A DNA stretch of 64,000 nt from an uncultured bacterium (lineage in GTDB: Bacteria; Bacteroidota; Bacteroidia; Bacteroidales; Muribaculaceae). The stretch covers positions 36,738 through 100,737 of the forward strand of contig CAJMNI010000005.1 in the NCBI GenBank assembly GCA_905214735.1, written 5' to 3'. Shown here piece by piece: positions 17,501 to 26,202 of this stretch; position 1 is the stretch's first letter, and each line of letters begins with the position of its first letter. The translations under genes and the position numbers were made by a program. The notes beneath the pieces are model-generated. The model made no database searches, was not told where the DNA came from, and was given only the letters and a program-made list of their open reading frames with translations.

Positions 17501-19113
17501 GTTTCGGTGAGTGCCTGCTGGCCTTCGCGAAGACCATTCCAGGCGGTGACTCCGTAATAATAATTGTCGGCCGGGGCCTCGACGGGATCGGTGAATGAGG
17601 TTTCTGAAATCTTGTCGGCCACCACCACCTCGTCGGGATAGCGGGTCACGGTGTAGGTGAGTGCGGCGGGATCGACATAGCCGTCGTTGCGTCCGATGTT
17701 GGGAGCGGTCCAGGAGATGCGGGCCTTGTTGTCGGCCGTAGTCTCGAGCTTCAGATCGGTCACAGCCGCCGGGGCATCTTCGCCTACATAGACCGAGACA
17801 GCCTTTCGCGGGCCGGCTCCGGCGGCGTTAGAAGCGAAGGCCGTCACGGAGTGTATTCCTTCTTCGAGGGTCAGGTCGACAGAGACCGAAGACCCCGCGT
17901 CGACAGACTGAGAGTAGACCTCCGAGCCGTCGGCAAGGATGGTGAGGGAGACTTTCCCGACGAGATCCCGGCCGGAATAGGTCTTGGCCGGAACTTTCAC
18001 GAGGGCGCGGCCCGAATGGCTTGCCCCCTTGAATTCGGCGGCAACGCTCTCCACGGCGGCGGGGGCATCTTCGGCCACCACAGGCTCCGGGACATAGAGC
18101 GATGTGTAAACCTCGTTCTTGCCGAAATCGAAAATCTTGTCGGCGTGTCCGGTAGCGGGATCAACCTCATAGAGGGCCGATTTGCCTCCCATGCTGATCT
18201 GCGACCAGTAAAGCTTTCCCGTGACGGGATCGAAGCCGAGGCCCTGGGTATAGTTGGCCGAGGTGCCTGTCGATCCTATCAGAGTGCAGTCGCCGGTTGA
18301 CTTGTTCACCCGATAGAGCTTCGCGTCCTGGCCCTTGGAAATGGTGTAGATGTCGCCCGAGGGTGTGCAGGCTATCGCCACCATAGCCGGAATCTGCGCG
18401 ATCGGGGTGACGAATCCGGAATAGACGTCGACTTCTGAAAGCGAGGGATAGAACTTGGCGGTGTAGCCTTCGGTGTCGGCCACCTTAATGGCGGCGAGGG
18501 CGTAGATCTTTCCGGTGGTGGGATCGAAAGCCATGCCGTTGGTGATCTGCGAGAGGTCGAAAGTCTCCTGTATGAAGCTCTGGATGTTTTTGGTCAGCTC
18601 CTTGGTGGCGAAATCATAGGTGCAGTAGGTGGCGAAAGAGTATCCCATCTCGTCGGTATAGATATACTGATACCAATAGATTTTGCCGTTGTTGTAGCAT
18701 CCACCTCCGTTGGCCTCGTAGGGATATGAGCTGTAGACGAGCTCCGGGGCTGCATAGGCCGCATTGCTGAAAGAGTAGACGCCATATCCGGCCTGCCCCT
18801 CGGGCCAGTCGGAGGAGTCGAGGAGCATTCCGAAGAGGGTGGTGCCGTCGCCGAGCACTTTCTTGAGGCCGGCCTTCATGGCCGGGCCGGCAAACGTTCG
18901 GTCGCCGTCGGCGAGCAGCCCCGACCTGTGCATGGTCAGGGGATAGACGCCGTTGACGACGCGCGGCTGCGCCTGTCGCGTCTGCGTTTCAGTCGAAATT
19001 CTCTCAATGCGCGGGCCTCCGGGAGAAAAAATCCCCTTCTTTTGCGCCAGGGCCGGGATGACGGCCGCTGTGCCCAAAAGGCCGAGCGAGAGATAAAGTA
19101 AAGGTTTCTTCAT
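14512..19113 (-). CDS. Large secreted multidomain protein (FN3, choice-of-anchor J, T9SS-type tail)
   Basis: A 1533-residue exported protein. Residues 1-24 are a signal peptide ending ALAQ. Residues about 60-345 form a propeller-like region with repeated phrases such as DPTTGKIYALAAI and DPVTGKLYWSQ. Then come fibronectin-III-like modules (about 444-540, 707-800, 814-905 and 1204-1235; each with PAAVTDL or similar and SWTAP). These alternate with cleaved-adhesin/choice-of-anchor-J jelly rolls (about 551-700, 916-1085 and 1234-1420), and a CARDB-like Ig module lies near 1088-1200. The last 40 residues (FNLQGICVKK to LPAGVYIRAGRKIVV) resemble a type IX secretion sorting tail. It is likely a cell-surface adhesin or peptidase-like scaffold; no catalytic motif was recognised. 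Transcribed alone, with a promoter box at 19155-19162. Confidence 0.8.
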   Translation of the reverse strand: MKKPLLYLSLGLLGTAAVIPALAQKKGIFSPGGPRIERISTETQTRQAQPRVVNGVYPLTMHRSGLLADGDRTFAGPAMKAGLKKVLGDGTTLFGMLLDSSDWPEGQAGYGVYSFSNAAYAAPELVYSSYPYEANGGGCYNNGKIYWYQYIYTDEMGYSFATYCTYDFATKELTKNIQSFIQETFDLSQITNGMAFDPTTGKIYALAAIKVADTEGYTAKFYPSLSEVDVYSGFVTPIAQIPAMVAIACTPSGDIYTISKGQDAKLYRVNKSTGDCTLIGSTGTSANYTQGLGFDPVTGKLYWSQISMGGKSALYEVDPATGHADKIFDFGKNEVYTSLYVPEPVVAEDAPAAVESVAAEFKGASHSGRALVKVPAKTYSGRDLVGKVSLTILADGSEVYSQSVDAGSSVSVDLTLEEGIHSVTAFASNAAGAGPRKAVSVYVGEDAPAAVTDLKLETTADNKARISWTAPNIGRNDGYVDPAALTYTVTRYPDEVVVADKISETSFTDPVEAPADNYYYGVTAWNGLREGQQALTETGIFGYGTSLPCKFSLSSQEEFDLFTVIDANNDWEEDYKWGGWMLGKNFKYAEDDGDCAVYGYHPEHDADDWLITPPVGVEKGKRYRLTFTLWTRGNEEMIEVTAGPRNTIEAQKSIIPAKGYKHTEHIVYTQDFTAEENGSYFIGFHITSPKKRWYAFVSDIMVDAVPDDDAPAAVTDLAATAAADGAEAATISFTAPSATVGGETLASLDKIEIFHGNATDPVKTFEAPAPAPGEALSWTEKGVSGWMEYRVVATAGGKAGHKAEARVYVGWDVPGPVTDASVSDASGQPVVTWTAPSKGVNGGYINSDDLTYSIYRYEDDLQLIGNAVKGTSFTDTQLDGHINQHLVAYVVVPSSPAGSGEAVATENIVFGDPYQGEFSEDFADVSVHSTPWVLYKLKGKTQCWGVAASGSAPQCVPVDDDGGMAVYSTDGYNGDEGLLQSPKLDISSIKSPALTFYFYHNYTQEHDAWGEPFLDRMIPEVVLPDGTREALGDAIYVDDLGTGWLKYTYRLDDYKSQPWIMIALHGITACEQNIYVDHLAVTNVISNDLAIYSFSGNGRVEAGKNGSYKATVANRGAEKAAGSAYTVSLLDNGQVVESLQGVDIEPNDFATFRFSLEYPADQGGKTHSITARIDWADDEVAANNISDPVSTVVELPSLSEVKELRGQADENNVTLFWDKPDALRVDDSFEEHVCYEIENFGDYTLVDGDQNNTWGFQGVYFDNANDPQAFMVFNPVELGVTDYASSLFPYDSFDPRTGNKVLVCFQGYKLTEDGTEAVSATNDDWFISPEVFGGQTISFWAKSGDYMQGLDKFEVMYSEGGKDVVDFKAIGSAVTTDQNWTLHEIQLPANAKYFAIHCISEDGFVLMIDDLRFISRRSECPVELDGYEIFRDGTSIALLPASATSFTDNALAEGSYNYQIAARYADGRSSGLSNIFSIRIGESGLDSMVEADEVADVFNLQGICVKKDATTADVRELPAGVYIRAGRKIVVTR

Positions 19114-19154
19114 AAGTTTAAATTTGAATACTGCTCAATATGGATCTAATTTGA

Positions 19155-19162
19155 CAAAGATA
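19155..19162 (-). promoter_or_regulatory. -7 promoter box of the large secreted protein gene
   Basis: On the minus strand the sequence is TATCTTTG, an exact TAnnTTTG match, giving a 5' leader of roughly 35 bases. A clear TTTG at -33 is not seen. Confidence 0.55.
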
Positions 19163-19193
19163 AATAAATTATTTAAAGAAACCTAAGAAACAG

Positions 19194-19231
19194 AAAAAAA
19201 TCCGGCAATATTCAGATGATATGCCGGATTT
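19194..19231 (-). terminator. Terminator after rpe
   Basis: On the minus strand AATCCGGCATA pairs with TATTGCCGGATT and is followed by TTTTTT. It closes the speA-truA-ligA-rpe series. Confidence 0.8.
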
Positions 19232-19279
19232 ATAGAATAGTTATTCAGAATGAGATGGGGGAGAGGGATGCCGCAGGTT

Positions 19280-19924
19280 TCAGAGAGCCTTCAGCAGAGA
19301 GATTGCTTCGGCCGGTTTCGGGGCCTTGAAGACATAACTTCCGGCCACGAGGATGTCGGCTCCGGCATCGGCGAGGAGTTTGCCGGTCTCGGCGTTGACG
19401 CCGCCGTCGACTTCGATCATTGCTTTCGAACCCGTGCGGTCGATGAGAGCGCGGAGTTCGCGGACTTTGTCGACCGAATGCCTGATGAAAGGCTGGCCTC
19501 CGAAACCGGGATTGACTGACATTATCAAAACCAGGTCGAGGTCTTCCACAATGTCAACGAGGGTGCTCACGGGAGTCGCCGGGCAGATGGTCACGCCGGC
19601 CTTCATTCCGGCGTCGTGGATTGCCTGCACGGCACGATGAAGATGCACGCACGCCTCCTGATGGATATTCATGATCTCTGCTCCGAGGTCGCGCACCTGC
19701 GATACCCAGTTCTGCGGCTCGACAATCATCAGATGGACGTCGAGAGGCTTGCTGCATTTCTTTGCCACAGCCTTCATTACCGGAAAACCGAACGAGATGT
19801 TGGGCACGAACACGCCATCCATCACGTCGAGATGGAGATAGTCGGCCTCGGAAGCATTGATCATTTCGAGATCCGGTTCGAGATTGGCGAAATTTGCGGA
19901 GAGGAGAGATGGTGATACTTGCAT
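19280..19924 (-). CDS. rpe: Ribulose-phosphate 3-epimerase
   Basis: Interconverts ribulose-5-phosphate and xylulose-5-phosphate in the pentose phosphate pathway. The 214-residue TIM barrel shows the family signatures SPSLLSANFANL at the start, LHLDVMDGVFVPNISFG (metal-binding aspartate), DVHLMIVEP, VNPGFGGQPFI and the C-terminal phosphate loop VDGGVNAETG with ADILVAGSYVFK. Length is typical. It is the last gene of a minus-strand series behind ligA (28-base gap) and is followed by a terminator. Confidence 0.95.
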   Translation of the reverse strand: MQVSPSLLSANFANLEPDLEMINASEADYLHLDVMDGVFVPNISFGFPVMKAVAKKCSKPLDVHLMIVEPQNWVSQVRDLGAEIMNIHQEACVHLHRAVQAIHDAGMKAGVTICPATPVSTLVDIVEDLDLVLIMSVNPGFGGQPFIRHSVDKVRELRALIDRTGSKAMIEVDGGVNAETGKLLADAGADILVAGSYVFKAPKPAEAISLLKAL

Positions 19925-19952
19925 GATGATATGATTTAAGGTGGTTATTCAG

Positions 19953-21977
19953 TTATTTCGTCGTCGGCATTTTTACCTTGTCGAGCATGGCGAGGAACTC
20001 CTCTTCCGAAATCATGGGAATGCCGAGCTGCGCGCATTTTTCCCGTTTTGCCGGACCCATATTCTCGCCTGCGAGCACGAACGAAGTCTTCTTGGAAATG
20101 CTTCCAGCGTTTTTACCCCCTTCGCGGGTGATGATCTCCTTGTATTCGTCGCGGCTGTGGCGGGCGAAAGTTCCGGAAATCACGATGGTCTTGCCTTCGA
20201 GGGCAGTTCCTGCCGGAGCGAGTTTGTCGGGGGAAAGCTCCATCTGCACTCCCGCTTTCTTGAGAGCCTCGATGTTGGCGGCGTTGACCGGCTCGTTGAG
20301 GAAGTCGACGATATTCTGGGCTATGACGGGGCCTATGTCGGGAGTGGCGGTGAGCTGTTCGAGGGTCATCTGCTGAAGATTTTCCATCGACTTCACCGAC
20401 ATGGCGAGGCGTTTGGCCGTGGTTTCCCCCACGTTCGGAATCGAGAGGGCATAGAGCAGGCGCTCGAAAGGAACGCTCTTCGACTGCTCTATTCCGGCCA
20501 TGATGCGGGCGGCGGTTTTCTCGCCGATGCGTTCGAGGCGGGAGAGTTTCTCCTCGGTGAGATCATAGATCTGGCCGATGTTTTCCACAAGACCGCATGA
20601 ATAGAGGAGTTCGGCGGTTTCCTCGCCGATGCCGTCGATGTTCATCATGCGGCGCGCGCAGAAATGCTCGATGCGGCCGGTGATTTGCGGCCGGCAGCCA
20701 TATTTGTTGGGGCAGCACCATGCTGCTTCTCCGAAAATGCGGCGGAGGGGAGTGCCGCAGACCGGACATTTGGTCACAAACTCCACGGCCGGTGCGTCGG
20801 GAAGGCGCTGGCCGAGGTCTACGCCGGTGATCTGCGGAATAATTTCGCCTGCCTTCTCCACATAGAGATGGTCTCCCTCGTGGATATCGAGCTCGCGCAT
20901 GATGTCGTCGTTATGGAGCGAGGCGCGTTTCACGATGGTTCCCGACAGGAGCACCGGTTCCAGATTCGCCACCGGGGTGACGATTCCCATTCGTCCGGTT
21001 TCGAAAGATACGAACCGCAGGGGAGTGCACGCTCTCTCGGGATTGAATTTGAAGGCCACGGCCCATCGCGGCGATTTGGCGGTGAAGCCGAGGTTGAGCT
21101 GCTGGCGCAGGGAGTCGACCTTGAAGACGAGGCCGTCGGTGGCCACGGGGAGCTCCTTGCGGTGCTCGTCCCAATAAGCGATGAACTTGTCGACATCTTC
21201 CAGAGTCTTCAGGCGGGTCATCGCTTTTGACACCTTGAAACCCCAGTGCTCGGCGGCGAGCATGTTTTCGTAATGGCTTTCTGAGGGGAGGTTGTCGCTG
21301 AGCAGATAGTAGAAGCGGGCGTCGAGATGGCGACGGGCCACTTCGCGGGGATCCTGCGTCTTGAGGGTGCCCGAGGCGGCATTGCGCGGATTGGCGAAGA
21401 GGGGTTCCTCGTTATAGGCCCTCTCCTCGTTGAGCTTTTCAAACACCTTCCATGGCATCAGGATCTCGCCTCGGATTTCGAACTCCTCGGGCCAGTCGCC
21501 GGGAAGGAGTTCGAGCGGAATGCTGCGGATGGTTTTCACGTTGGCCGTCACGTCGTCGCCCTGCGTGCCGTCGCCGCGCGTCACGGCCCGCACCATGCGG
21601 CCGTTGCGGTAGGTGATGGAGATGGAGGTGCCGTCGAATTTCATCTCTCCGACAATGTCGAACTCCTCGCCGTCGAGAGCGCGGCTCACGCGGTCGAACC
21701 AGTCGTCGACATCTTCGACTGAATAGGTGTTGGAGAGCGACATCATGGGGCGGGCATGGACCACATGCTCGAACCCCTTGGAGAGGTCAGACCCGACGCG
21801 CTGCGTAGGCGAGAGGGGATCGGCCATTTCGGGATGCTCCGCCTCCAGACGCTCGAGTTCCTTGAGAAGCATGTCGAAATCCTTGTCGCTGATTTCGGGG
21901 GCGTTCAGCACATAATAATTGTGGTTGTGACGGTTGAGCTCTCTGCGGAGCTCTTCGATTCTCTTTATGGGGTCCAT
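19953..21977 (-). CDS. ligA: NAD-dependent DNA ligase
   Basis: Seals nicks in DNA using NAD. The 674-residue protein has the usual order: Ia domain with HNYYVLNAPEISD, adenylation domain with the nucleophile lysine in MKFDGTSI (about residue 113), OB fold, a four-cysteine zinc finger (CPVCGTPLRR then CCPNKYGC, about residues 407-430), helix-hairpin-helix repeats (IDGIGEETAELL, LERIGEKTAARI, IPNVGETTAKRL) and a C-terminal BRCT domain starting near ALEGKTIVISGTF. All key elements are present and the length is normal. It lies between truA and rpe on the same strand. Confidence 0.97.
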   Translation of the reverse strand: MDPIKRIEELRRELNRHNHNYYVLNAPEISDKDFDMLLKELERLEAEHPEMADPLSPTQRVGSDLSKGFEHVVHARPMMSLSNTYSVEDVDDWFDRVSRALDGEEFDIVGEMKFDGTSISITYRNGRMVRAVTRGDGTQGDDVTANVKTIRSIPLELLPGDWPEEFEIRGEILMPWKVFEKLNEERAYNEEPLFANPRNAASGTLKTQDPREVARRHLDARFYYLLSDNLPSESHYENMLAAEHWGFKVSKAMTRLKTLEDVDKFIAYWDEHRKELPVATDGLVFKVDSLRQQLNLGFTAKSPRWAVAFKFNPERACTPLRFVSFETGRMGIVTPVANLEPVLLSGTIVKRASLHNDDIMRELDIHEGDHLYVEKAGEIIPQITGVDLGQRLPDAPAVEFVTKCPVCGTPLRRIFGEAAWCCPNKYGCRPQITGRIEHFCARRMMNIDGIGEETAELLYSCGLVENIGQIYDLTEEKLSRLERIGEKTAARIMAGIEQSKSVPFERLLYALSIPNVGETTAKRLAMSVKSMENLQQMTLEQLTATPDIGPVIAQNIVDFLNEPVNAANIEALKKAGVQMELSPDKLAPAGTALEGKTIVISGTFARHSRDEYKEIITREGGKNAGSISKKTSFVLAGENMGPAKREKCAQLGIPMISEEEFLAMLDKVKMPTTK

Positions 21978-22033
21978 GCTAAGATGATGAATTGACTTGT
22001 TGTGATATTACAGAGAATTATGCGGAGGCCGGG

Positions 22034-22777
22034 TCAATATTCGATATCCCAGAGGAAGAGAGCCTGCGGGGGCATCGACGTTCCGGCGGCGCAACGGTCT
22101 TTTCGTCTGATGATTTCGGCAAACTCAGCGACTGAAATCTTGCCGCGTCCCACGTCGACGAGCGTACCGACCACGGCGCGGACCATGTTGCGCAGAAAGC
22201 GGTCGGCCGAGATGGTGAACACCGCTCCAGGCACACCGAAAGAATTGCGCCACGTCTCCCAGCGGGCTTCCGACACGCGGCAGATATTAGTGCGGGCGTC
22301 GGAGTGAAGCTTGGCAAAAGATGTGAAGTCGTCGGTGGTGAGCAGCAGGGCGGCCGCTTCGTTCATCAGATCGAGGTCGAGCTTCGTCACCGTCTGCCAC
22401 GACATATTTTCCAGGAAGGGGCATTTCGCGAAGGTGACGAAATATTTATATGTGCGCAGCCTGGCGTCGAAACGGGCATGCTTGTCGGGGTCGACTTCGA
22501 AGACATCCTCCACCGCTATGGCATGGCCGCAAAGCCGGTTGAGACCGGTCAGAAAACGGCGTTTGTCGGGTATGATGTAATCGGAGTCGAAGTGGGCATA
22601 CATCACGCGGGCGTTGACACCGGTGTCGGTGCGGCCGGCGCCGACCACCTCCACGGGCCGGCGGCAGATTGTGGAGAGGGCCTCTTCGAGCGTCTGTTGC
22701 ACGCTCGAATCGCCCGGTTGCCGCTGCCATCCGTGGAAGGGGGCTCCGTCGTAAGAGAGTTTCAGAAATCTCCGCAT
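22034..22777 (-). CDS. truA: tRNA pseudouridine synthase A
   Basis: Makes pseudouridine at positions 38-40 in the tRNA anticodon arm. The 247-residue protein has LSYDGAPFHGWQRQPG at the N-terminus, the catalytic aspartate in GAGRTDTGVNAR (near residue 52), a YKYFVTF strand and a C-terminal RFLRNMVRAVVGTLVDVGRGK motif. The start ATG overlaps the speA stop by one base (TGATG), showing translational coupling to the arginine decarboxylase gene. Confidence 0.95.
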   Translation of the reverse strand: MRRFLKLSYDGAPFHGWQRQPGDSSVQQTLEEALSTICRRPVEVVGAGRTDTGVNARVMYAHFDSDYIIPDKRRFLTGLNRLCGHAIAVEDVFEVDPDKHARFDARLRTYKYFVTFAKCPFLENMSWQTVTKLDLDLMNEAAALLLTTDDFTSFAKLHSDARTNICRVSEARWETWRNSFGVPGAVFTISADRFLRNMVRAVVGTLVDVGRGKISVAEFAEIIRRKDRCAAGTSMPPQALFLWDIEY

Positions 22778-24681
22778 CAGTCGCGTTCGAGATATGTGCT
22801 GCCGTAGAGGCCCGAGCGATAATTGTTGAGGAACTGGCGTCCCTCTTCGGGAGTGATCACGCCGCGTTTCATCGACGCCGTCACCCAGGTCTCGAGGTTG
22901 CGCACGAGTTTCTTCGGATTATACTCCACATAGTCGAGCACGTCGGCAACGGCCTCGCCGTCGATCACCTGGGCGATTTCGTAACCCTCCTCGTTATTGC
23001 TCGTGGCGATATGCACGGCGTTGGTGTCGCCGAAGAGGTTGTGGAGGTCGCCGAGAATCTCCTGATATGCCCCGACAAGGAAGACCCCGAGATAATAAGG
23101 CTCGTTGGGGCGGATGTCGTGGACATTGAGGGCGTGGGAGCAACCCTGCGGCGCCACGAAACGCGAGATCTTGCCGTCGGAGTCGCAGGTGACGTCCTGG
23201 ATGGTGCATTCGTGGGTCGGTTTCTCGTCGAGCCGCTGGAGCGGGATGATCGGGAACATCTGGTCGATCGCCCATGAATCGGGGAGCGACTGGAAGAGGG
23301 AGAAGTTGCAGAAATATTTTTCAGGGAGCATCCGGGCCGCCTTGCGGAGTTCTTCCGGTGGATGCTTCATGGAGCGGGTCATGTCGCGCACGTCGCGTGC
23401 CACCGACCAGAAGAGCTTCTCGATCTGGGCGCGGGTCTTGAGGTCGAGCAGCCCAAGGCTGAAACGTTCGAGGGCCTCTTCGCGGATCTGCAGAGCGTCG
23501 TGCCAGTCTTCGAACACCCGCGCGGAGTCGATCTTGTCCCAGATATTATAGAGCTCGGCAGCCAGTTCATGAGGATTTTCGCCGAGTTCCTCGTCGTCTT
23601 TCCAGATGGGGAGCTGAGTGGTCTCGAGCACCTGGATCACGAGCACCGAATGGTGGGCTGTAAGCGAGCGCCCGCTCTCGGTGATGATGTTGGGATGGGG
23701 AAGATCGTTTTTCACGCAGACGTCGACGAGGGCCGAGACGGAGTCGTTGACATATTCCTGGATCGAATAGTTCATCGAGTTTTCGCCCGATGAGGAGCGG
23801 GTGCCGTCATAATCCACGCCGAGACCGCCGCCGATGTCGACGAAGTCGAGGGAGAAGCCCATCTTCGAGAGCTGCACATAGAACTGCATCGCCTCGCGCA
23901 GGGCGTTCTTGATGCGGCGGATCTTGGTGATCTGGCTTCCGATGTGGAAATGGATAAGTTTCAGGCTTTCGGTGAGCTTGTTGCGGTTGAGATAGTCGAG
24001 GGCGTCGAGGAGTTCGGAGGAGTTGAGTCCGAACTTGCTGACGTCGCCGCCCGATTCCTCCCATTTGCCCGATCCGGAAGAGGTGAGCTTGATGCGGATT
24101 CCGATATTGGGCATTATGCCGAGGCGCTTCGCCACCTGATGGATGAGCCTGAGCTCATTGATCTTCTCCACCACCAGATATATGCGGCGCCCCATCTTCT
24201 GGGCGAGGAGGGCGAGCTCCACATAATTCTCATCTTTATAGCCGTTGCAGATGATGAGCGAGTTCTGGTGGCTGCTCACTGCGAGCACGGCGTGAAGCTC
24301 AGGCTTCGAGCCGGCCTCGAGGCCGATGTTGTATTTGTTGCCGTGGCTTACGATCTCCTCCACCACGGGACGCATCTGGTTTACCTTGATCGGATAGACA
24401 ATGAAGTTTTTGGCCTTGTATTCATATTCTGCGGCCGCTTTCTTGAAGCATTCCGAGATTTTGCGGATCCTGTCGTCGAGGATATCGGGAAAGCGCAGGA
24501 GCACCGGCGCCTCCACGTCGCGCAACTGAAGCACGTCCATCACATCTTTGAGGTCGATGGGGGTGCTCCCGGGCGACGGGGTCACCTGAACGTGTCCGCG
24601 GTCGTTGATTGAAAAATATTTGAGGCCCCAGCCCGGCACGTTGTAGAGCTCGGCTGAATCTTCAATTCTCCATTTTCTCAT
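22777..24681 (-). CDS. speA: Biosynthetic arginine decarboxylase
   Basis: PLP-dependent fold III decarboxylase converting arginine to agmatine, the first step of the agmatine route to polyamines. The 634 residues start with WRIEDSAELYNVPGWGLKYFSIND, as in SpeA proteins. The PLP lysine is in VYPIKVNQMR (about residue 100), followed by GLEAGSKPELHAVLA, the glycine-rich FVDIGGGLGVDYDGT phosphate site and ITESGRSLTAHHSVL. No signal peptide is present. It overlaps truA by one base. With argR and an ArgC-like gene 1-2 kb upstream, it may be part of an arginine-linked neighbourhood, though not an obvious operon. Confidence 0.95.
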   Translation of the reverse strand: MRKWRIEDSAELYNVPGWGLKYFSINDRGHVQVTPSPGSTPIDLKDVMDVLQLRDVEAPVLLRFPDILDDRIRKISECFKKAAAEYEYKAKNFIVYPIKVNQMRPVVEEIVSHGNKYNIGLEAGSKPELHAVLAVSSHQNSLIICNGYKDENYVELALLAQKMGRRIYLVVEKINELRLIHQVAKRLGIMPNIGIRIKLTSSGSGKWEESGGDVSKFGLNSSELLDALDYLNRNKLTESLKLIHFHIGSQITKIRRIKNALREAMQFYVQLSKMGFSLDFVDIGGGLGVDYDGTRSSSGENSMNYSIQEYVNDSVSALVDVCVKNDLPHPNIITESGRSLTAHHSVLVIQVLETTQLPIWKDDEELGENPHELAAELYNIWDKIDSARVFEDWHDALQIREEALERFSLGLLDLKTRAQIEKLFWSVARDVRDMTRSMKHPPEELRKAARMLPEKYFCNFSLFQSLPDSWAIDQMFPIIPLQRLDEKPTHECTIQDVTCDSDGKISRFVAPQGCSHALNVHDIRPNEPYYLGVFLVGAYQEILGDLHNLFGDTNAVHIATSNNEEGYEIAQVIDGEAVADVLDYVEYNPKKLVRNLETWVTASMKRGVITPEEGRQFLNNYRSGLYGSTYLERD

Positions 24682-24743
24682 TTCGGGTATATCTTATTTC
24701 TAAAGTTTTTCAAATATTAAAAAAACAGGCGGCGGGAGATAAG

Positions 24744-25073
24744 TCACTCCTCGCGGCTTCGGCCGAGGAGCTCGAGTTTCTCCACGATCACTTCCGTGAC
24801 GCGGCGGCGAATCTTGAACTTGTCGTCATATTCGCGGGTCTTGAGTTTCCCTTCCACATATATTCGCGAGCCTTTCCTGATATAGCGCTCGGCGATTTCA
24901 GCGTTGTGGCCCCCCATCACGAGGCGGTGCCATTCGGTGATCTCGGCCTCCGATCCGGCGTAACGCTCGTTGGTGGCCAGCGACACGAAGGCTATGGAGC
25001 GACCTTTTTCAGGATAACGCATTTCGGGATCGTTGCCGACGTATCCCAGCAATATGACTTTGTTGACCGACAT
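24744..25073 (-). CDS. ssb: Single-stranded DNA-binding protein
   Basis: A 109-residue OB-fold SSB (SVNKVILLGYVGNDPEMRYPEKG, ATNERY, TEWHRLVMGGHNAEIAERYIRKGSRIYVEGKLKTREY). It lacks the long acidic Gly/Pro-rich tail and DDDIPF-type C-terminus of the canonical replication SSB, so it may be the short second SSB common in Bacteroidales. It lies between speA and the ArgC-like gene on the same strand, with spacings of about 60 and 90 bases. Confidence 0.92.
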   Translation of the reverse strand: MSVNKVILLGYVGNDPEMRYPEKGRSIAFVSLATNERYAGSEAEITEWHRLVMGGHNAEIAERYIRKGSRIYVEGKLKTREYDDKFKIRRRVTEVIVEKLELLGRSREE

Positions 25074-25166
25074 ATTATCGCGTTTAAAGAGAAATTATTT
25101 TTGCCGACGTTGACTCGTAAAGGGGAGAGAAGCTCTTGTAAGGGAGTCTCTCTAATATAGAAGGAA

Positions 25167-26108
25167 TCAGGCGTCGGAATTGTTTTCAACCGGATTGAAA
25201 TCGATGGCTTTGAGGGCGAGGCCGGTGCGTTCGTGGAGGCCGAACATAAGGTTCATCACGTGGACAGCCTCGCCGGCTCCGCCTCTCATGCGGCAGTCGG
25301 CGGCCACACCGAGCGAGATCCGGCTGTCGGAAGGCTCGGGCACAGTCACCACCACCTTGTCGGTGCCGGCCACTTCGGAAACCCCGACTTTGTAGGGGAC
25401 TACAAAAGAGAAATTGTGGTCGTCGTAGATGTCGTAGATTTCCATCAGATGCTCGCGGTTGACCGAGCAGTCGAACGAGATCTCCATCAGCGCGCTTCTT
25501 CGGGCATTCGATTTAGCCGGAGTAATGCTGACCGAACCGGAGAAGCTTTTCTGCACCTCGCGGAGGGCGCGTTCGATTTCGGCCTCGGTTTCCTCGATGC
25601 CATGCTTGTCGAGGATGCCGTCGGGCACCGAGACGCTGATGTCGATGTCGCCCGAGAGGAGAAGGTTGAGGGCGAGGGGGAAGAGGGCCACGAGCGCCAT
25701 AGAGGCGAGCGGGGCGGGAAGGAATGCCGCCGTAGCGCCGCGCACGAGCAGCTTGCGGTTGATTTCCGGAAGACCGTAGACGACTCCGGCCGCATCCATG
25801 TCGACATCCTTCACCGGGTCGAGGCAGATGATCCTGAGGTCGGGGCGAATATGGCGCAGGCGGTTGAAATCGGCCGTCGAAATGGCGTTGTCGCAGACGA
25901 ACACCACGTCGGCCCGGGAGAAATCTACGGCGTTGCTGAACGCCAGCGAAGTCTCGCCGATCAGGCCGTGATGGTGGCGGCAGACTTTGCGGCCGTCGAG
26001 CCCTTCGGCACGGGCGCCGATGAGCTCCACGTCGGGATGCATGGCGAGGATGCGGATAAGTTCTCCGGCATCGTCGCTCTGCGCTCCCAGTATGATGGTT
26101 TTAATCAT
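25167..26108 (-). CDS. ArgC-like protein lacking catalytic Cys and His
   Basis: A 313-residue homologue of N-acetyl-gamma-glutamyl-phosphate reductase. Homology is clear at AGELIRILAMHP (N-terminus), VVYGLPEINRKLL and the C-terminal GGAGEAVHVMNLMFGLHERTGL. The region where active enzymes have NPGC reads FLPAPLAS, so the nucleophilic cysteine is absent. The later PH-R-G histidine motif reads ITPAKSNARRSAL. The N-terminal dinucleotide loop (usually GAxGYxG) reads GAQSDDAG. The frame is intact and the spacing to argR upstream is 94 bases. It is probably a pseudoenzyme with a regulatory or scaffolding role, or an enzyme in slow decay. It should not be counted as evidence of arginine biosynthesis. 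Confidence 0.75.
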   Translation of the reverse strand: MIKTIILGAQSDDAGELIRILAMHPDVELIGARAEGLDGRKVCRHHHGLIGETSLAFSNAVDFSRADVVFVCDNAISTADFNRLRHIRPDLRIICLDPVKDVDMDAAGVVYGLPEINRKLLVRGATAAFLPAPLASMALVALFPLALNLLLSGDIDISVSVPDGILDKHGIEETEAEIERALREVQKSFSGSVSITPAKSNARRSALMEISFDCSVNREHLMEIYDIYDDHNFSFVVPYKVGVSEVAGTDKVVVTVPEPSDSRISLGVAADCRMRGGAGEAVHVMNLMFGLHERTGLALKAIDFNPVENNSDA

Positions 26109-26202
26109 TTCTGTTTTTTATAATTTCACAATCCCTTGCGACTGCCCCTAAAGAAGCAGCCAATTCAGATTCCGACAGAGAATCAGAATCTTTGCAAGAT
26201 GC

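Noticed and set aside
14923..17598. Two long plus-strand frames (410 and 422 codons) opposite the large secreted protein gene
   Set aside because: They are antisense shadows; the minus-strand product has a signal peptide, FN3 modules and a sorting tail.
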